NCBI RefSeq assembly: GCF_030161595.1
Contig: NZ_BSUM01000001.1
Coordinates: 2,418,001 to 2,482,000 of the forward strand
Length of the DNA stretch: 64,000 bases
DNA from: Litorihabitans aurantiacus
GTDB lineage: Bacteria; Actinomycetota; Actinomycetes; Actinomycetales; Beutenbergiaceae
Reading direction: 5' to 3'
The position numbers were made by a program, and so were the translations under genes. Under the pieces are notes generated by a model. The model had not been told where the DNA came from, ran no database searches, and saw only the letters and a list, made by a program, of their open reading frames with translations. Below, one piece after another: positions 35,787 to 46,133 of the stretch. Within the stretch, counting starts at the first letter, position 1. Every line of letters begins with the position of its first letter.

Positions 35787-35910
35787 GCGAGGATTGCGGA
35801 CCCTCGCCGAGAGGATTGCCGCAATCCTCTCGGCGAGGGTCCGCAATCCTCTCGGCGAGGGTCCGCAAAGCTCTCGCGAAGGGGTCTGCAAAGCTCTCGC
35901 GAAGGGGTCT
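35787..35910. repeat. tandem repeat block C with a 22-bp perfect hairpin
   Basis: Minus-oriented units at 35787-35818 meet plus-oriented units starting at 35821, 35843, 35865 and 35888 (22, 22, 23, 23 nt). Arms 35798-35819 and 35821-35842 are perfect reverse complements around a single C. Core CCTCTCGGCGAGG. It begins 4 nt after the XRE-MurA stop. Confidence 0.85.
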
Positions 35911-35920
35911 GCAGGGACGA

Positions 35921-35954
35921 CGAAGGCCGCCACCCCGAGGGGTGGCGGCCTTCG
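35921..35954. terminator. strong hairpin between XRE-MurA and bS22 genes
   Basis: CGAAGGCCGCCACCCC pairs with GGGTGGCGGCCTTCG around a short loop. It lies 27 nt after the bS22 stop on the minus strand and beyond repeat block C on the plus strand, so it can serve both genes. Confidence 0.8.
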
Positions 35955-35980
35955 CTGCGCTGCGGCTCACGCCGCGGCGG

Positions 35981-36079
35981 TCACTTCTTGTTGCGGCGCT
36001 GGTGACGCGTCTTGCGCAGCAGCTTGCGGTGCTTCTTCTTGGCCATCCGCTTGCGGCGCTTCTTGATGACGGAACCCAT
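35981..36079 (-). CDS. 30S ribosomal protein bS22
   Basis: Only 32 residues: starts [20 protein letters not shown] and ends RHQRRNKK. This Lys/Arg-rich peptide is the actinobacterial bS22 (AURKAIP1/COX24-type) found at the mycobacterial small subunit. It is easily missed because of its length. A 160-nt gap upstream probably holds its promoter; a strong hairpin follows. Confidence 0.92.
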   Translation of the reverse strand: MGSVIKKRRKRMAKKKHRKLLRKTRHQRRNKK

Positions 36080-36241
36080 GGGGACCTCACAAATGTCGTC
36101 TGGAGTCCCGCGGCGAGCCGGCGTCCGGCACGGCCAGGACCACGATCGTCGCGCCACGGGCGCTGAATCCCGGACAGTCTAGCGCGTCGTGGCGCGATTC
36201 CCGGCCGCGCGCCCGTCACCGCCGGGCCGCACCCCGCGCCC

Positions 36242-37452
36242 TCAGTACGCGGGGTCGATCCCGTTGGGCGGGAACGCGGCGTTCCGCGTCGCCAGGATCG
36301 CGCGGTCGACGGCGTCGCCCGGGTCGAAGCCGTCGACGAACGGCACGAAGTGGCCGGGTTCCCCGGCTCGCCGTCGCCCCACGTCTCGGGCGCCGGGAGC
36401 CGCAGCCCCTCCTGGACGCGGCGGGTCCAGGACGTGGGGAGCGCGCCGTCGGGGGCGACGTCGCCGCCCGCGCTGATCGCGGTCAGACCGGCCCAGACCC
36501 GGGGCACCACCTCGACCACCGTGTAGCCACCGCCCCCGGTCGCGAGCCAGCGGTCGCCCGCGTGCTGCCGCGCGAGGTCGCGCATCAGCCGGGCCGCGGC
36601 GAGCTGGTGGTCCACGCTGACGCGCAGGTTCGTCAGCTGGTCGTTGCCGTGGGAGTCCGCCCCGTGCTGCGTCACCAGGACGTCGGGCGCGAACTCCGCC
36701 ACGAGCGGCGGGACGACCGCTTCGACCGCGCGCAGCCAGGCCGGCCCGCGGGTCCGCGCGGGCAGCGGGAGGTTGACGGCGCTGCCGATCGCGTCCGGGC
36801 CGCCGACGTCGCTCGCGAACCCGGTCCCCGGGAACAGCGACGAGCCGGACTCGTGCACCGAGATCGTCAGGACGCGGGGGTCGTTCCAGAAGACGCGCTC
36901 GACGCCGTCGCCGTGGTGCGCGTCCAGGTCGACGTAGGCGACCCGCCGGGCGCCGTTGGCGAGCAGCCAGCGGATCGCGATCGCGACGTCGTTGTACACG
37001 CAGAAGCCCGACGCGCGATCGGGCATCGCGTGGTGCATCCCGCCCGCGATCGAGACGGCGTGCGGTACCGCGTGCGGCGCGGGAGGGGTCCACACGGCGC
37101 GCGCCGCGGTGAGCGTCGAGCCCACGATGCGCAGCGCCGAGTCGTGGATGTCGGGGAAGACCGGGTTCTCCTCGGTGCCCAGACCGAACGCCTCGGAGGC
37201 CTCACCGCGCGCGGCGGCGCGCACGGCCGCCACCAGCGCGGGCGTGTGCACGTCGGTGAGCACGTCGTCGTCGACGTCGGCCACGGCGAGCTCCACCACA
37301 CCGGGCAGCTCCAGGCTCCGCACCAGGTCACGGGTCAGGGAGAGCCGCAGCGGCGCCATGGGGTGACCCGGGCCGAAGTCGTACCGGGTGAGGTCGTCGG
37401 ACCAGACGAACGTCGTCGCGGACGTGCCCTCGGTGCCGTCTCGGCGCGTCAT
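36242..37452 (-). CDS. AcuC-like histone-deacetylase-fold protein, frameshifted as read
   Basis: Zn-dependent deacetylase family (AcuC deacetylates acetyl-CoA synthetase in Bacillus). Seen: AGGMHHAMPDRASGFCVYND (His pair), YVDLDAHHGDGVE (Zn ligands), TISVHESG and ATGGGGYTVVEVVPR. The C-terminal ~45 residues are in another frame: the C4 run at 36361-36364 needs one more base to read GEPGHFVPFVDGF and end at 36242. Uncorrected, the frame wrongly runs on into repeat block C. About 403 residues. Confidence 0.9.
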
Positions 37453-37563
37453 GCTGCCTCTCCGCCGTCGGTCGTGAACCGATCACCACGACCGATCGCC
37501 ACGGGTGCAGCCTAGGCGCGCGAACCCCGTGCGGGGGCCACGAGCGCTCTCACGGGGTCGGGG

Positions 37564-38993
37564 TCACGCGACGAGCGCCACCACGAGCACCAGCGGCAGC
37601 GAGACCACGGAGGCGATGCTCGTGACCACCGTCATGGACTTGAGCGCCCCCGGGTGGTGAGGTTCAGCAGCGACTTGAACATCCAGAAGAAGTTGCTGTT
37701 CACGGTGAGGGCGAACATCGAGCCGGACGCGATCGCGAGCCCGATCGCGAGCGGGGCCACGTCGATCGAGCCGAGGACGGGCGCGATGATGCCGGCGGCG
37801 GCGATCGCCGCGACCGACACCGATCCGATCGCGAGGTGCAGCACGGCCGCGATCAACCACGCCAGCAGGATGCTGGTGACGACGGCGGCGCCCGCGCTGG
37901 CCTGGAACACACCCGCCAGCACCTCGCCCATGCCGCTCGCCTCGATGACTGCACCGAGCGACCCACCCACGCCCGTCACGAGCAGGATCTCGCCCGTGGT
38001 CCGGAAGCCGGAGGACAGCACCTCGGTCGCCCCCTCGCGGCCGGTGGCGGCGATCACGAGGACGTAGGCGCCGATCAGCCCGATGAACAGGGCGATGTTG
38101 GCGTCGCCGAGGAAGTCGATGAGGGCGTTCGAGAAGCCGAACAGGCCGGCGAAGGCCCCGAGCGCGATGAGCACGAGCGGCACGAGGATCGGCAGCAACG
38201 ACACGGCGAGAGGGACGTCGACGTCGTCCTTGGCGTCCTCCTCCGACGGGCCGGTCCCCACGGTGCCCCGCCCCACGGCGCCGGGGGCGACCTCCCCGCG
38301 CTCGACGTACCAGCGGTTGTCCCCGGCGGCCGCGACCTCCGCCGTCGGGATCGGCTCGACCTCGTCGAGGGCCGGGTTCCAGTACCGCCCGCGGGCGAGG
38401 AGCCCGAAGAGGAAGGTGGTGACGAGCGCCGTCACCGGGCCGATGACGATGCCGTACAGCAGCCAGGTGCCGAGCGGCACGTCCAGCAGGCCGGCGATCG
38501 AGACGGCCGCAAGGCCGGGGATCACGAAGACGTAGCCGGCGAAGATGCCCGTGCCGATCGCACCGGCCAGGTGCGCGAGCCCACGGCCCCGGGCGTCGAC
38601 GTGCGGGGCCGACGAGCGCGCGATCGGTGCGGCCAGCACCACCTGCACGTCGACGTAGATGGACGGGAAGATCGTCGCCATCGCGCCGGTGAGCGCGTAC
38701 GGCAGCCGCCGCGCACCCACGAGCCCGAGCAGCACCCTGACCAGCTTGCGGAACGTCCCCAACGAGTGCAGCAACGCCCCGATGAGCACGCCGAAGCCGA
38801 TCAGCAGGCCGACCTTCGCCATGATGTCGCCGAACCCGACCGTCACGGCCTCGACGGTGCCGCCCAGGCCGACGCCGGTGGCCAGCCCCAGGTACAGGCA
38901 CGCCGTCACCAGCGAGATCACCGGATCGACCTTGAGGCCGATGATCAGCCCGATCACCAGCACGATCGCTATCCCCGTGTGCACGACCTCCAT
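37564..38993 (-). CDS. GntP family permease, frameshifted as read
   Basis: Gluconate:H+ symporter-type permease with about 12 membrane helices; the substrate may be gluconate, glycerate or another sugar acid. Seen: LIIGLKVDPVISLVTACLYL, IFPSIYVDVQVVLAAPIA, VTGVGGSLGAVIEASGMG and TVNSNFFWMFKSLLNL. The last helix is in another frame; the C5 run 37647-37651 needs one more base to read NLTTRGALKSMTVVTS. ATG 38993 is chosen with a GGGTGGG site upstream. About 476 residues. Confidence 0.85.
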
Positions 38994-39135
38994 GTCGCCC
39001 ACCCCTTTCGCTCGGGCTCCGGTCTACCACGTCGGGTGGCCCTGCGTGGCGCCGCGTCGGCCCCCGCGCGCCTAGTGTTGCCCCGGCAGCGCGTCCTGGC
39101 CTGCCACCGGAGCACGATCGGCTGGAGGGCGTGGG

Positions 39136-40506
39136 GTGGAGATCCCGGCACCGCTGAGCGCCGCGCGCGACGTCGTCGACCGCGTCGCCCGCCGCTCCCC
39201 CGCCCGGCTCGCCGTCACCGTCTTCGCCTCGGTGATCGCCGTCGTCACCCTCCTGCTCTGGCAGCCAGCCGCGACGACCTCGGGCGAGCGGCCCACCTTC
39301 GTGGACGCGCTCTTCACGGCCACCTCGGCCGTCTGCGTCACGGGTCTGACCACGGTCGACACCGCGACCTACTGGTCCGGGTACGGCCAGGTGGTCATCG
39401 CCGTCGCGATCAAGATCGGCGGGCTCGGCGTGATGACGCTGGCCTCGATCCTCGGGCTCGCCGTCTCACGGCGGATCGGCCTCACGCAGCGACTGCTGAC
39501 GGCCAGCGAGACGAAGACGACCCGGCTGGGCGAGGTCGGTGGCCTGATCCGCGCCGTCATCGTCGCGTCGGTGACGCTGGAGGTCGCCCTCGCGCTGGTG
39601 CTCTTCCCCCGGTTCCTCACGCTGGGCGACGGCGTGGGCCGCTCGGCGTGGGAGGCGATCTTCCTCTCGATCTCGATCTTCAACAACGCCGGTTTCGTCA
39701 TCATGCCGGAGGGCCTCGCGCCCTACGTGGGTGACTGGTGGATGTGCCTGCCGATCGTGGTGGGCACGTTCGTCGGCGCCATCGGCTTCCCCGTGATCCT
39801 CAACGTGTGGATCCACCGCCGCCAGCTGCGGCGCGTCGCGCTGCACACCAAGCTGACCCTGGCCACGAGCGGTGTGCTCGTCGTGGTGGGGACGGTCATG
39901 ATCGGCGCGTTCGAGTGGTTCAACGAGCGCACGTTCGGCGCGCTGCCGGTGGCCGACCGCATCCTCGCCTCGCTCGTGGCCGGGATGACGCCGCGCTCGA
40001 GCGGGTTCTCCACGGTCGACGTCGGGGAGATGCGCGAGGCCACGTGGTTCCTCACCGACGCGCTGATGTTCGTCGGGGGCGGCAGCGCCTCGACGGCGGG
40101 CGGCATCAAGGTCACGACGCTCGCCGTCATGCTCCTCGCGATCGTCGCGGAGTCGCGCGGCGACCGCGACGTGGACGTGTTCCGACGGCGCATCGACCCC
40201 ACGGTCCTGCGGCTGGCGGTCGCGGTGTCGTTCATCGGCGCGACCCTCGTCGGCGTCGCGACGCTGCTCCTGCTCACGATGACCGACCTGACCCTCGACG
40301 TCATCCTGTTCGAGGTGATCTCGGCGTTCGCCACGTGCGGGCTGTCCACCGGCATCACCGCCGATCTTCCCGACGGCGCGCAGCTCGTGCTCGTCGCCCT
40401 CATGTTCTTCGGCCGCACCGGCACCATGACGCTGGCCGCCGCCCTCGCCCTGCGCAGCCGGCGCCGGGTGGTCCGCCTCCCCGAGGAAAGGCCGATCATT
40501 GGTTGA
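39136..40506 (+). CDS. potassium uptake protein, KtrB/TrkH family
   Basis: K+-translocating membrane subunit with four pore-loop repeats whose filter glycines are visible: SAVCVTGLTTVDT, SIFNNAGFVIM, TPRSSGFSTVD and SAFATCGLSTG. 456 residues is typical of KtrB rather than longer TrkH. The GTG at 39136 starts a protein with a short cytoplasmic leader. The regulatory KtrA gene follows 5 nt after the stop. Confidence 0.95.
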   Translation: MEIPAPLSAARDVVDRVARRSPARLAVTVFASVIAVVTLLLWQPAATTSGERPTFVDALFTATSAVCVTGLTTVDTATYWSGYGQVVIAVAIKIGGLGVMTLASILGLAVSRRIGLTQRLLTASETKTTRLGEVGGLIRAVIVASVTLEVALALVLFPRFLTLGDGVGRSAWEAIFLSISIFNNAGFVIMPEGLAPYVGDWWMCLPIVVGTFVGAIGFPVILNVWIHRRQLRRVALHTKLTLATSGVLVVVGTVMIGAFEWFNERTFGALPVADRILASLVAGMTPRSSGFSTVDVGEMREATWFLTDALMFVGGGSASTAGGIKVTTLAVMLLAIVAESRGDRDVDVFRRRIDPTVLRLAVAVSFIGATLVGVATLLLLTMTDLTLDVILFEVISAFATCGLSTGITADLPDGAQLVLVALMFFGRTGTMTLAAALALRSRRRVVRLPEERPIIG

Positions 40507-40511
40507 GAACC

Positions 40512-41225
40512 GTGCTTGAGAGCTCCCGCAACGACGCGCGCGCCGCGCGCGAGCGCCGCGAGCGCCGACCCGAGGTGGACCGCACCGCCGTCCTCGTGAT
40601 CGGGCTCGGCCGCTTCGGCGCCGCGCTCGCGACCACGCTCGACCAGCTCGACCGCCGCGTGCTCGGGGTCGAGCGCGATCCCGACCTCATCCGCACCTGG
40701 TCCGGGCGCATCCCGCTGGTGGAGGCCGATGCGACCAACCCGGAGGCGCTCGAGCAGCTCGGGGCGCGCGAGTTCCACACGGTGGTGGTCGGCGTCGGCA
40801 CCCAGCTCGAGGCGAGCGTGCTGATCACGGGCAACCTCGTGGACCTCGGGGTCCCGCAGATCTGGGCGAAGGCCATCTCCGCCGAGCACGGCCGCATCCT
40901 CGAGCGCATCGGCGCGCACCACGTGGTCTACCCGGAGTACGACGCCGGGCAGCGCGTCGCGCACCTCGTCTCGGGCAAGATGCTCGACTACATCGAGATG
41001 GAGGACGGCTTCACGATCGTCAAGATGCGCCCGCCGCAGGAGCTGCACGGGTTCACGATCGGCCAGGCCCAGATCCGCAAGCGCCACGGCGTCACGGTGA
41101 TCGGAGTCAAGGCGCCGGGCGTCCCGTTCCAGTACGCGGTGGACGACACGCGCATCGACGCCGAGGACCTCCTCATCGTCTCGGGCGAGAACGCGCTGCT
41201 GGAGCGGTTCGCGGCGCGGCCCTGA
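40512..41225 (+). CDS. potassium uptake regulator, KtrA/TrkA family
   Basis: Cytoplasmic ring-forming RCK subunit that gates KtrB. RCK-N Rossmann domain with VLVIGLGRFGAALATTLDQL, then RCK-C (about residues 150-235, with GQAQIRKRHGVTVIGVK). GTG 40512 is the first in-frame start after the ktrB-like stop, giving 237 residues. Operon with the preceding gene. Confidence 0.93.
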   Translation: MLESSRNDARAARERRERRPEVDRTAVLVIGLGRFGAALATTLDQLDRRVLGVERDPDLIRTWSGRIPLVEADATNPEALEQLGAREFHTVVVGVGTQLEASVLITGNLVDLGVPQIWAKAISAEHGRILERIGAHHVVYPEYDAGQRVAHLVSGKMLDYIEMEDGFTIVKMRPPQELHGFTIGQAQIRKRHGVTVIGVKAPGVPFQYAVDDTRIDAEDLLIVSGENALLERFAARP

Positions 41226-41285
41226 CGCCCGCCGGCCCCGTCCGCCCTCCCCCGCGAGGTCGAGGTCGTCCCGGCGCGGTTTCCC

Positions 41286-41319
41286 CCACCCGGTGGAGGC
41301 GCCCGAGGGCGCCGGGTGG
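41286..41319. terminator. nested hairpin upstream of the serine hydrolase gene
   Basis: Outer arms CCACCCGG/CCGGGTGG and inner arms GGCGCCC/GGGCGCC both pair. It lies between the KtrA-like stop and the ribosome site GGAGTGGAGG of the next gene, so it could terminate the K+ operon or be a leader structure. Confidence 0.4.
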
Positions 41320-41331
41320 TGGAGTGGAGGC

Positions 41332-42771
41332 ATGACGACGACCACGATGACGATGCGACACCGCGCTCCCGCCCTGATCGCCGGACTCGCCCTCGTGCTG
41401 GGCGCCTGCTCGACCGGGGGCGACGACACCGAGGGACCCGAGGAGACCGGGGCGCCGACCTCGGCCTCTGCGACGGAGGCGAGCGAGGACGCCACCGACG
41501 GCACGGCGGACGCCCCCGTCGTCGAGATCCCGGACACCCCGGTCGGCGAGCAGGTGACGTGGACCATCGCGTCGCTCGTCCCGGGCGCCGCGATCGACGC
41601 GGCCGACGCCGACGCCCGCCTGGCCCCCGCGGTGCGCGAGAGCACGGGCGGCGCCGCCCTCGTGCAGGCGTTCACCGGGTTCGCGACCACCGGCCCGTGG
41701 GAGCCGATCGGGTACGAGGGCGACGACGCCGCCGCCGTCGTGACGCTGCGGGACTCGGCGGGCGCGGTCCTCGAGCTCTCGATCTCGCTGGCCGAGGACG
41801 GCCTCATCGAGCAGCTGTTCTTCCAGGAGCCGTTCGAGTTCGAGGCCGCGGCCTCGTGGGACGAGCTGACGGACGACGTCGAGGCGCTGCCCGCCGAGAC
41901 CACCCTGGTCGTCACCGACGTCACCGATCCGGCGAACCCGGAGGAGGTGTTCCGCGCCGGGGATGACGGCGCGTTCCCGATCGGCTCCGTGTTCAAGCTG
42001 TACGTGCTGGGCGCGGTGACCGACGCCGTCGCCGCCGGCACGCTGACGTGGGACACCCCGCTCACCCTGACCGAGGACGTCAAGAGCATGCCGAGCGGCG
42101 AGCTCCAGAACGAGCCGGCCGGCACGCAGGTGACCGTGCAGGAGGCCGCCGAGGCCATGATCGCGATCAGCGACAACACCGCGACCGACCTGCTGATCGA
42201 GACCGTCGGTCGCGAGGCCGTCGAGGCTCAGCTGGCCGTCATGGGTCAGTCCGACCCCGGTCTCAACACCCCGCTCCTGACGACGCGCGAGCTCTTCATC
42301 CTGGGCTGGGGCGACGACCAGGCGCCGCGCCAGGCGTGGGCCGACGGCGACGAGACCGAGCGCCGCGCCGTGCTGGAGGCCCTGCCCGCCGGCCCTCCCG
42401 GGATCGACCCGACCACGATCGCCGAGACCGTGTGGCAGGACGGGCTCGACTGGTTCGCGACCCCGGCCGACCTCGTGGCGGCCCAGCTCGCGCTCCAGGA
42501 GAAGGCCGACACCCCGGCGGGGGAGCCGCTCACCGCGATCCTCGGGGCCAGCCCGGGCATCGAGCCGGCCGTGGCCGAGACGTTCGACGAGGTTGCCTTC
42601 AAGGGCGGCAGCTCGATGGGTGTCGTGGCGCTGAGCCACTACTACTCCGGCCCCGACGGCGACCACGTGGTCACGGTCCAGGCGCGCAGCGACAGCCAGA
42701 CCGACACCGCCGACGCGCGCATCTACTTCGGCGTGGCGCAGTCCGCGGCGATGCTGCTCGGCGAGGGCTGA
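41332..42771 (+). CDS. class A beta-lactamase-related serine hydrolase, lipoprotein
   Basis: 479 residues: signal with lipobox VLGAC, a Thr/Glu-rich linker, an N-terminal accessory domain (about 60-200), then a penicillin-binding fold with SVFKLY (SxxK nucleophile), ISDNTATDLL (SDN) and FKGGSS (KTG-like KGG). It may act on peptidoglycan or esters; true beta-lactamase activity is uncertain. ATG 41332 follows GGAGTGGAGG. Convergent with the kinase gene. Confidence 0.88.
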   Translation: MTTTTMTMRHRAPALIAGLALVLGACSTGGDDTEGPEETGAPTSASATEASEDATDGTADAPVVEIPDTPVGEQVTWTIASLVPGAAIDAADADARLAPAVRESTGGAALVQAFTGFATTGPWEPIGYEGDDAAAVVTLRDSAGAVLELSISLAEDGLIEQLFFQEPFEFEAAASWDELTDDVEALPAETTLVVTDVTDPANPEEVFRAGDDGAFPIGSVFKLYVLGAVTDAVAAGTLTWDTPLTLTEDVKSMPSGELQNEPAGTQVTVQEAAEAMIAISDNTATDLLIETVGREAVEAQLAVMGQSDPGLNTPLLTTRELFILGWGDDQAPRQAWADGDETERRAVLEALPAGPPGIDPTTIAETVWQDGLDWFATPADLVAAQLALQEKADTPAGEPLTAILGASPGIEPAVAETFDEVAFKGGSSMGVVALSHYYSGPDGDHVVTVQARSDSQTDTADARIYFGVAQSAAMLLGEG

Positions 42772-42799
42772 GGCGCCCCGGCCCGGAGCGGGCCGCGGG

Positions 42800-44451
42800 T
42801 CAGACGGCGGGGGAGCGGGCAGGGGCGTCCACACCCCGCCGTCGGACCCGAGACCGCCCAGCCCGGCCAGCACGAGGGCGACGGCGAGGCCAGCCAGGAG
42901 CAGGAGCCACACCTGCCGCGTCGCGGCGGACGGCGCGAGGACCCGCCAGGTGCTGCGGGCGCCGATCCGGGTGGTCTCGGCCAGCGGCACCCACCACGCG
43001 GCCAGCAGTCCGGCCGCGAGCGCCAGCGGTGTGACGAGCACCGCGGCCCCGGCGGGCACCCCGCCCACGACGTCACCCGCGGCGAGCGTCGAGCCGATCC
43101 ACCAGGCGCCGACGGCGACCACGCCGCCCACCCCGAGCGGGATGAGGGCCGTGACGACCCCCACGAGCAGCATCGGCAGGGTCCAGCCGGCGGCCGCCCA
43201 GCCGTCCGAGCGCCGCCGTCCGCGCGCGAGCCGCCTCGCCCGCGTCCGACGCTCGACGAGTCCGACCGCCGTCAGCAGCGTGAAGCCGACGACGACGCCG
43301 ACCACCGCGATCCCCGGCCACCCGATCGCGAGGGCGACGACGAGCGCGCCGCTCGCTCCGACGAGCGCCCGGCGCGGCGGCGGTGGGAAGGCCCAGGCGG
43401 GCGGCGGGGGCGGGTCGGCCGGTCGCCCCGTGTCGTCCACGACGCCGGAGCTCGCCGGGGTCGATCCCGGCAGATAGGCCGTGGGCGGCGGGGTGTCTCC
43501 GGGCCGAGGAGCGCGGGGGCCGGGTGCGACGACGGCGGTGGCGCCGACGGCAGGCGAGCCGGTCGCCCCGGCCACCGGCCCGGGCGGCGCCGGCACGATG
43601 CGCGTGCGCTCCGCGGGGAACGGTGCGGGGGCGGGGGCCGGCGCCTCCTGCTCCAGGCCGAGGGCATCGTTCTCGAGGACGCGCAGCAGCGCCCGAGGGT
43701 CGGGTCGCTCGCGCGGGTCGGGCGCGAGCGCGGCGCGGAAGGCCGCCGCGACCGCGGGGGCGAGGTGGTCGACGTCGGGACGCGCCGTCGTCATGCGCCC
43801 CAGGACCGCCTCCATCGGACCGCGGCCGAACGGCGGTCGCCCGGTCGCGGCGAACAGCATCACGGCCGCCCACCCGAACCAGTCCCCCTCGTGGCCGAGG
43901 CGGCCGCCGGTCAGCGTGGCGGGGTCGAGGAACCCGGGGGTGCCGGTGACGAAGCCGGTGTGGGTCAGCCGGTCGTCGTCGACGAGCTGCGCGATGCCGA
44001 AGTCGATGAGCACCGGGCCGTCGTAGGTGACCATGACGTTGCCGGGCTTGAGGTCGCGGTGCAGGAGACCGGCCGCGTGCACCTGGCCGACGGCCTCGTG
44101 CAGGTCGCGCGCGAGCGGGTGCAGGTCGACCGGGTCGAACGCGCCCTCGGCCGCGACCGACTCCTCGAGGCTGAGCCCCTCCACGAGCTGGGTGGCGACG
44201 AACGCGAGGTCGTCCTCGACCTCGGCGTCCAGCACGCGCGCGACGCGGTTGCCGCGCACCCGGTGCAGGCTCGCGACCTCGCGCGCCAGGCGAGCGCGCG
44301 CGTCCGGGTCGGCGCTGATCGCGGGGTGCAGGAGCTTGAGCGCGACGGCGGTGCCCGCGGCGTCACGCGCCTCCCACACGGTGCCCATCCCACCGCTGCC
44401 GAGGCGCGTCACGAGGGTGTACCCACCCACCTCGTCACCGGCGCTCACCAT
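42800..44451 (-). CDS. membrane Ser/Thr protein kinase, 3' end frameshifted as read
   Basis: Hanks-type kinase domain (about 10-270) with LGSGGMGTVWEA, VALKLL, HRDLKPGNVM, DFGIAQL and GTPGFLDPATL intact. A Pro-rich linker follows, then about six membrane helices; no PASTA domains. As read the frame runs 1.6 kb on through the antisense of the serine hydrolase gene; one more base in the G5 run 42809-42813 gives a stop at 42800. ATG 44451 is preferred; a GTG at 44523 is possible. About 550 residues. Confidence 0.85.
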
Positions 44452-44541
44452 GGGGACGAACGTATCCGACGGCGTGGGCTCGGGAGCGGACGTCCGGCGG
44501 CCGGTCGGGCGCGCGACCCTCACGGCGGACGCCCCAGCGCC

Positions 44542-44547
44542 TACGGT
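44542..44547 (+). promoter_or_regulatory. -10-like hexamer of otsAB (leaderless type)
   Basis: TACGGT ends 6 nt before the otsA GTG at 44554. Confidence 0.5.
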
Positions 44548-44553
44548 TGAGGG

Positions 44554-46133
44554 GTGAGCACCCCAGAGCGCGATCCCGAGCCCGCCGCCGACGCCGCTGC
44601 TGCCGACACCGACGCCGCGGCCGAGGAGACCCCGGTCGCCACGGCCGACGACACCACCGCGACCGCCCCCGCCGACCGCACCCAGGTCGTCCCGGAGGCC
44701 ACCCCGCGCCGGCGGGCGAGTACGACCTCGTCGTCGTCGCGAACCGTCTCCCCGTGGACGCCACGGTGACCGGCAACGGCGTGGAGACCAACCGCTCCCC
44801 CGGCGGTCTCGTGACGGCGCTCGCGCCGATCATGCGCGAGGCCGACGGCGCCTGGGTGGGCTGGGCCGGCACGCCCGACCTCGACCTGGACCCGTTCGAC
44901 GACGACGAGATCCATCTCGTGCCCGTCCCGCTCTCCGACGCCGAGGTGCAGTCCTACTACGAGGGCTTCTCGAACGGGACGCTGTGGCCGCTGCTGCACG
45001 ACGCCGTCGTCGACCCCGAGTTCCACCGCACCTGGTGGAACTCCTACGTCACCGTGAACCGGCGCTTCGCCACCGCGGCGGCGCGGGCCGCCGCCCCGAA
45101 CGCGACCGTGTGGGTGCAGGACTACCAGCTCATGCTGGTGCCGAGCCTGCTGCGGGCGCTGCGCCCGGACCTGCGGATCGGCTTCTTCCTGCACATCCCC
45201 TTCCCGCCGCCGGAGATCTTCGCGCAGCTGCCGTGGCGCAAGCAGGTCGTGGAGGGGCTGCTGGGCGCCGACCTCGTGGGCACCCAGCGCACCAGCGACG
45301 CGGCCAACATCCTGCGCAGCGTCCGGCGCCACACCGACCTCACCACGCGCGGGTCGGTCGTCACGATCGGCAGCCGCTGGACGCGGCCCGAGCGCCACGT
45401 GCGCATCGCGGCGTTCCCCATCTCGATCGACTCCGGCTCCATCAGCGAGCTCGCGCAGACCCCGGAGGTCGTCGAGCGCGCCGCCCAGATCCGTCGCGAC
45501 CTCGGCGACCCGGCCGTGATGCTGCTGGGCGTCGACCGCCTCGACTACACCAAGGGCATCCGTCACCGCCTCAAGGCGTTCGGGGAGCTGCTCCAGGACG
45601 GCAGCGTCAGCGTCCCGGACGTGACGCTCGTGCAGGTGGCGAGCCCGTCGCGCGAGCAGGTCGAGGAGTACAAGGTCCTGCGTGACGACGTCGAGGTCAC
45701 CGTCAGCCGCATCAACGGCGACCACGGCGCCCTCGGCCGCGCCGCCATCCACTACATGCACCACTCCTACCCGCTGGAGGAGATGGTCGCGATGTACCGC
45801 GCGGCCGACGTCATGCTCGTCACCGCGCTGCGCGACGGCATGAACCTCGTGGCCAAGGAGTACGTGGCCGCCCGCACCGACCTCGACGGCGTGCTCGTGC
45901 TCAGCGAGTTCGCCGGCGCGGCCGACGAGCTCGGACAGGCGCTCATCGTCAACCCGCACGACATCGACGGGATGAAGCGCGCGATCCTCGAGGCGATCTC
46001 GCTCGAGCCCCGCGAGAAGCGGCGCCGGATGCGGGCGCTGCGGCGCCGCGTCCTGGACTCGGACGTGCAGCACTGGGCCGCGTCCTTCCTCGGTACGCTC
46101 CGGGCCATGCCCGTGCGCGAGTCCCATGTCTAG
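44554..46133 (+). CDS. otsA: trehalose-6-phosphate synthase, frameshifted as read
   Basis: GT20 glycosyltransferase making trehalose-6-phosphate from UDP-glucose and glucose-6-phosphate, an osmoprotectant pathway. Seen: VVVANRLPVDAT, WVQDYQLMLVPSLLRALRPD, GFFLHIPFPPPEIF, VDRLDYTKGIRHRLKAF and LRDGMNLVAKEYVAAR. The first ~55 residues (Ala/Asp/Thr-rich) are in another frame; the C4 run at 44702-44705 needs one more C to read ATPAPAGEYDLVVV. About 526 residues. Confidence 0.93.

Noticed and set aside
35719-36241. Continuation of the acuC-like frame into repeat block C
   Set aside because: The correct C-terminus is in the other frame and ends at 36242; the extension crosses the bS22 gene and the repeats.
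41173-42799. Continuation of the kinase frame through the serine hydrolase region
   Set aside because: This part is antisense to a clear gene; a single missing base in the G5 run 42809-42813 explains the lost stop.
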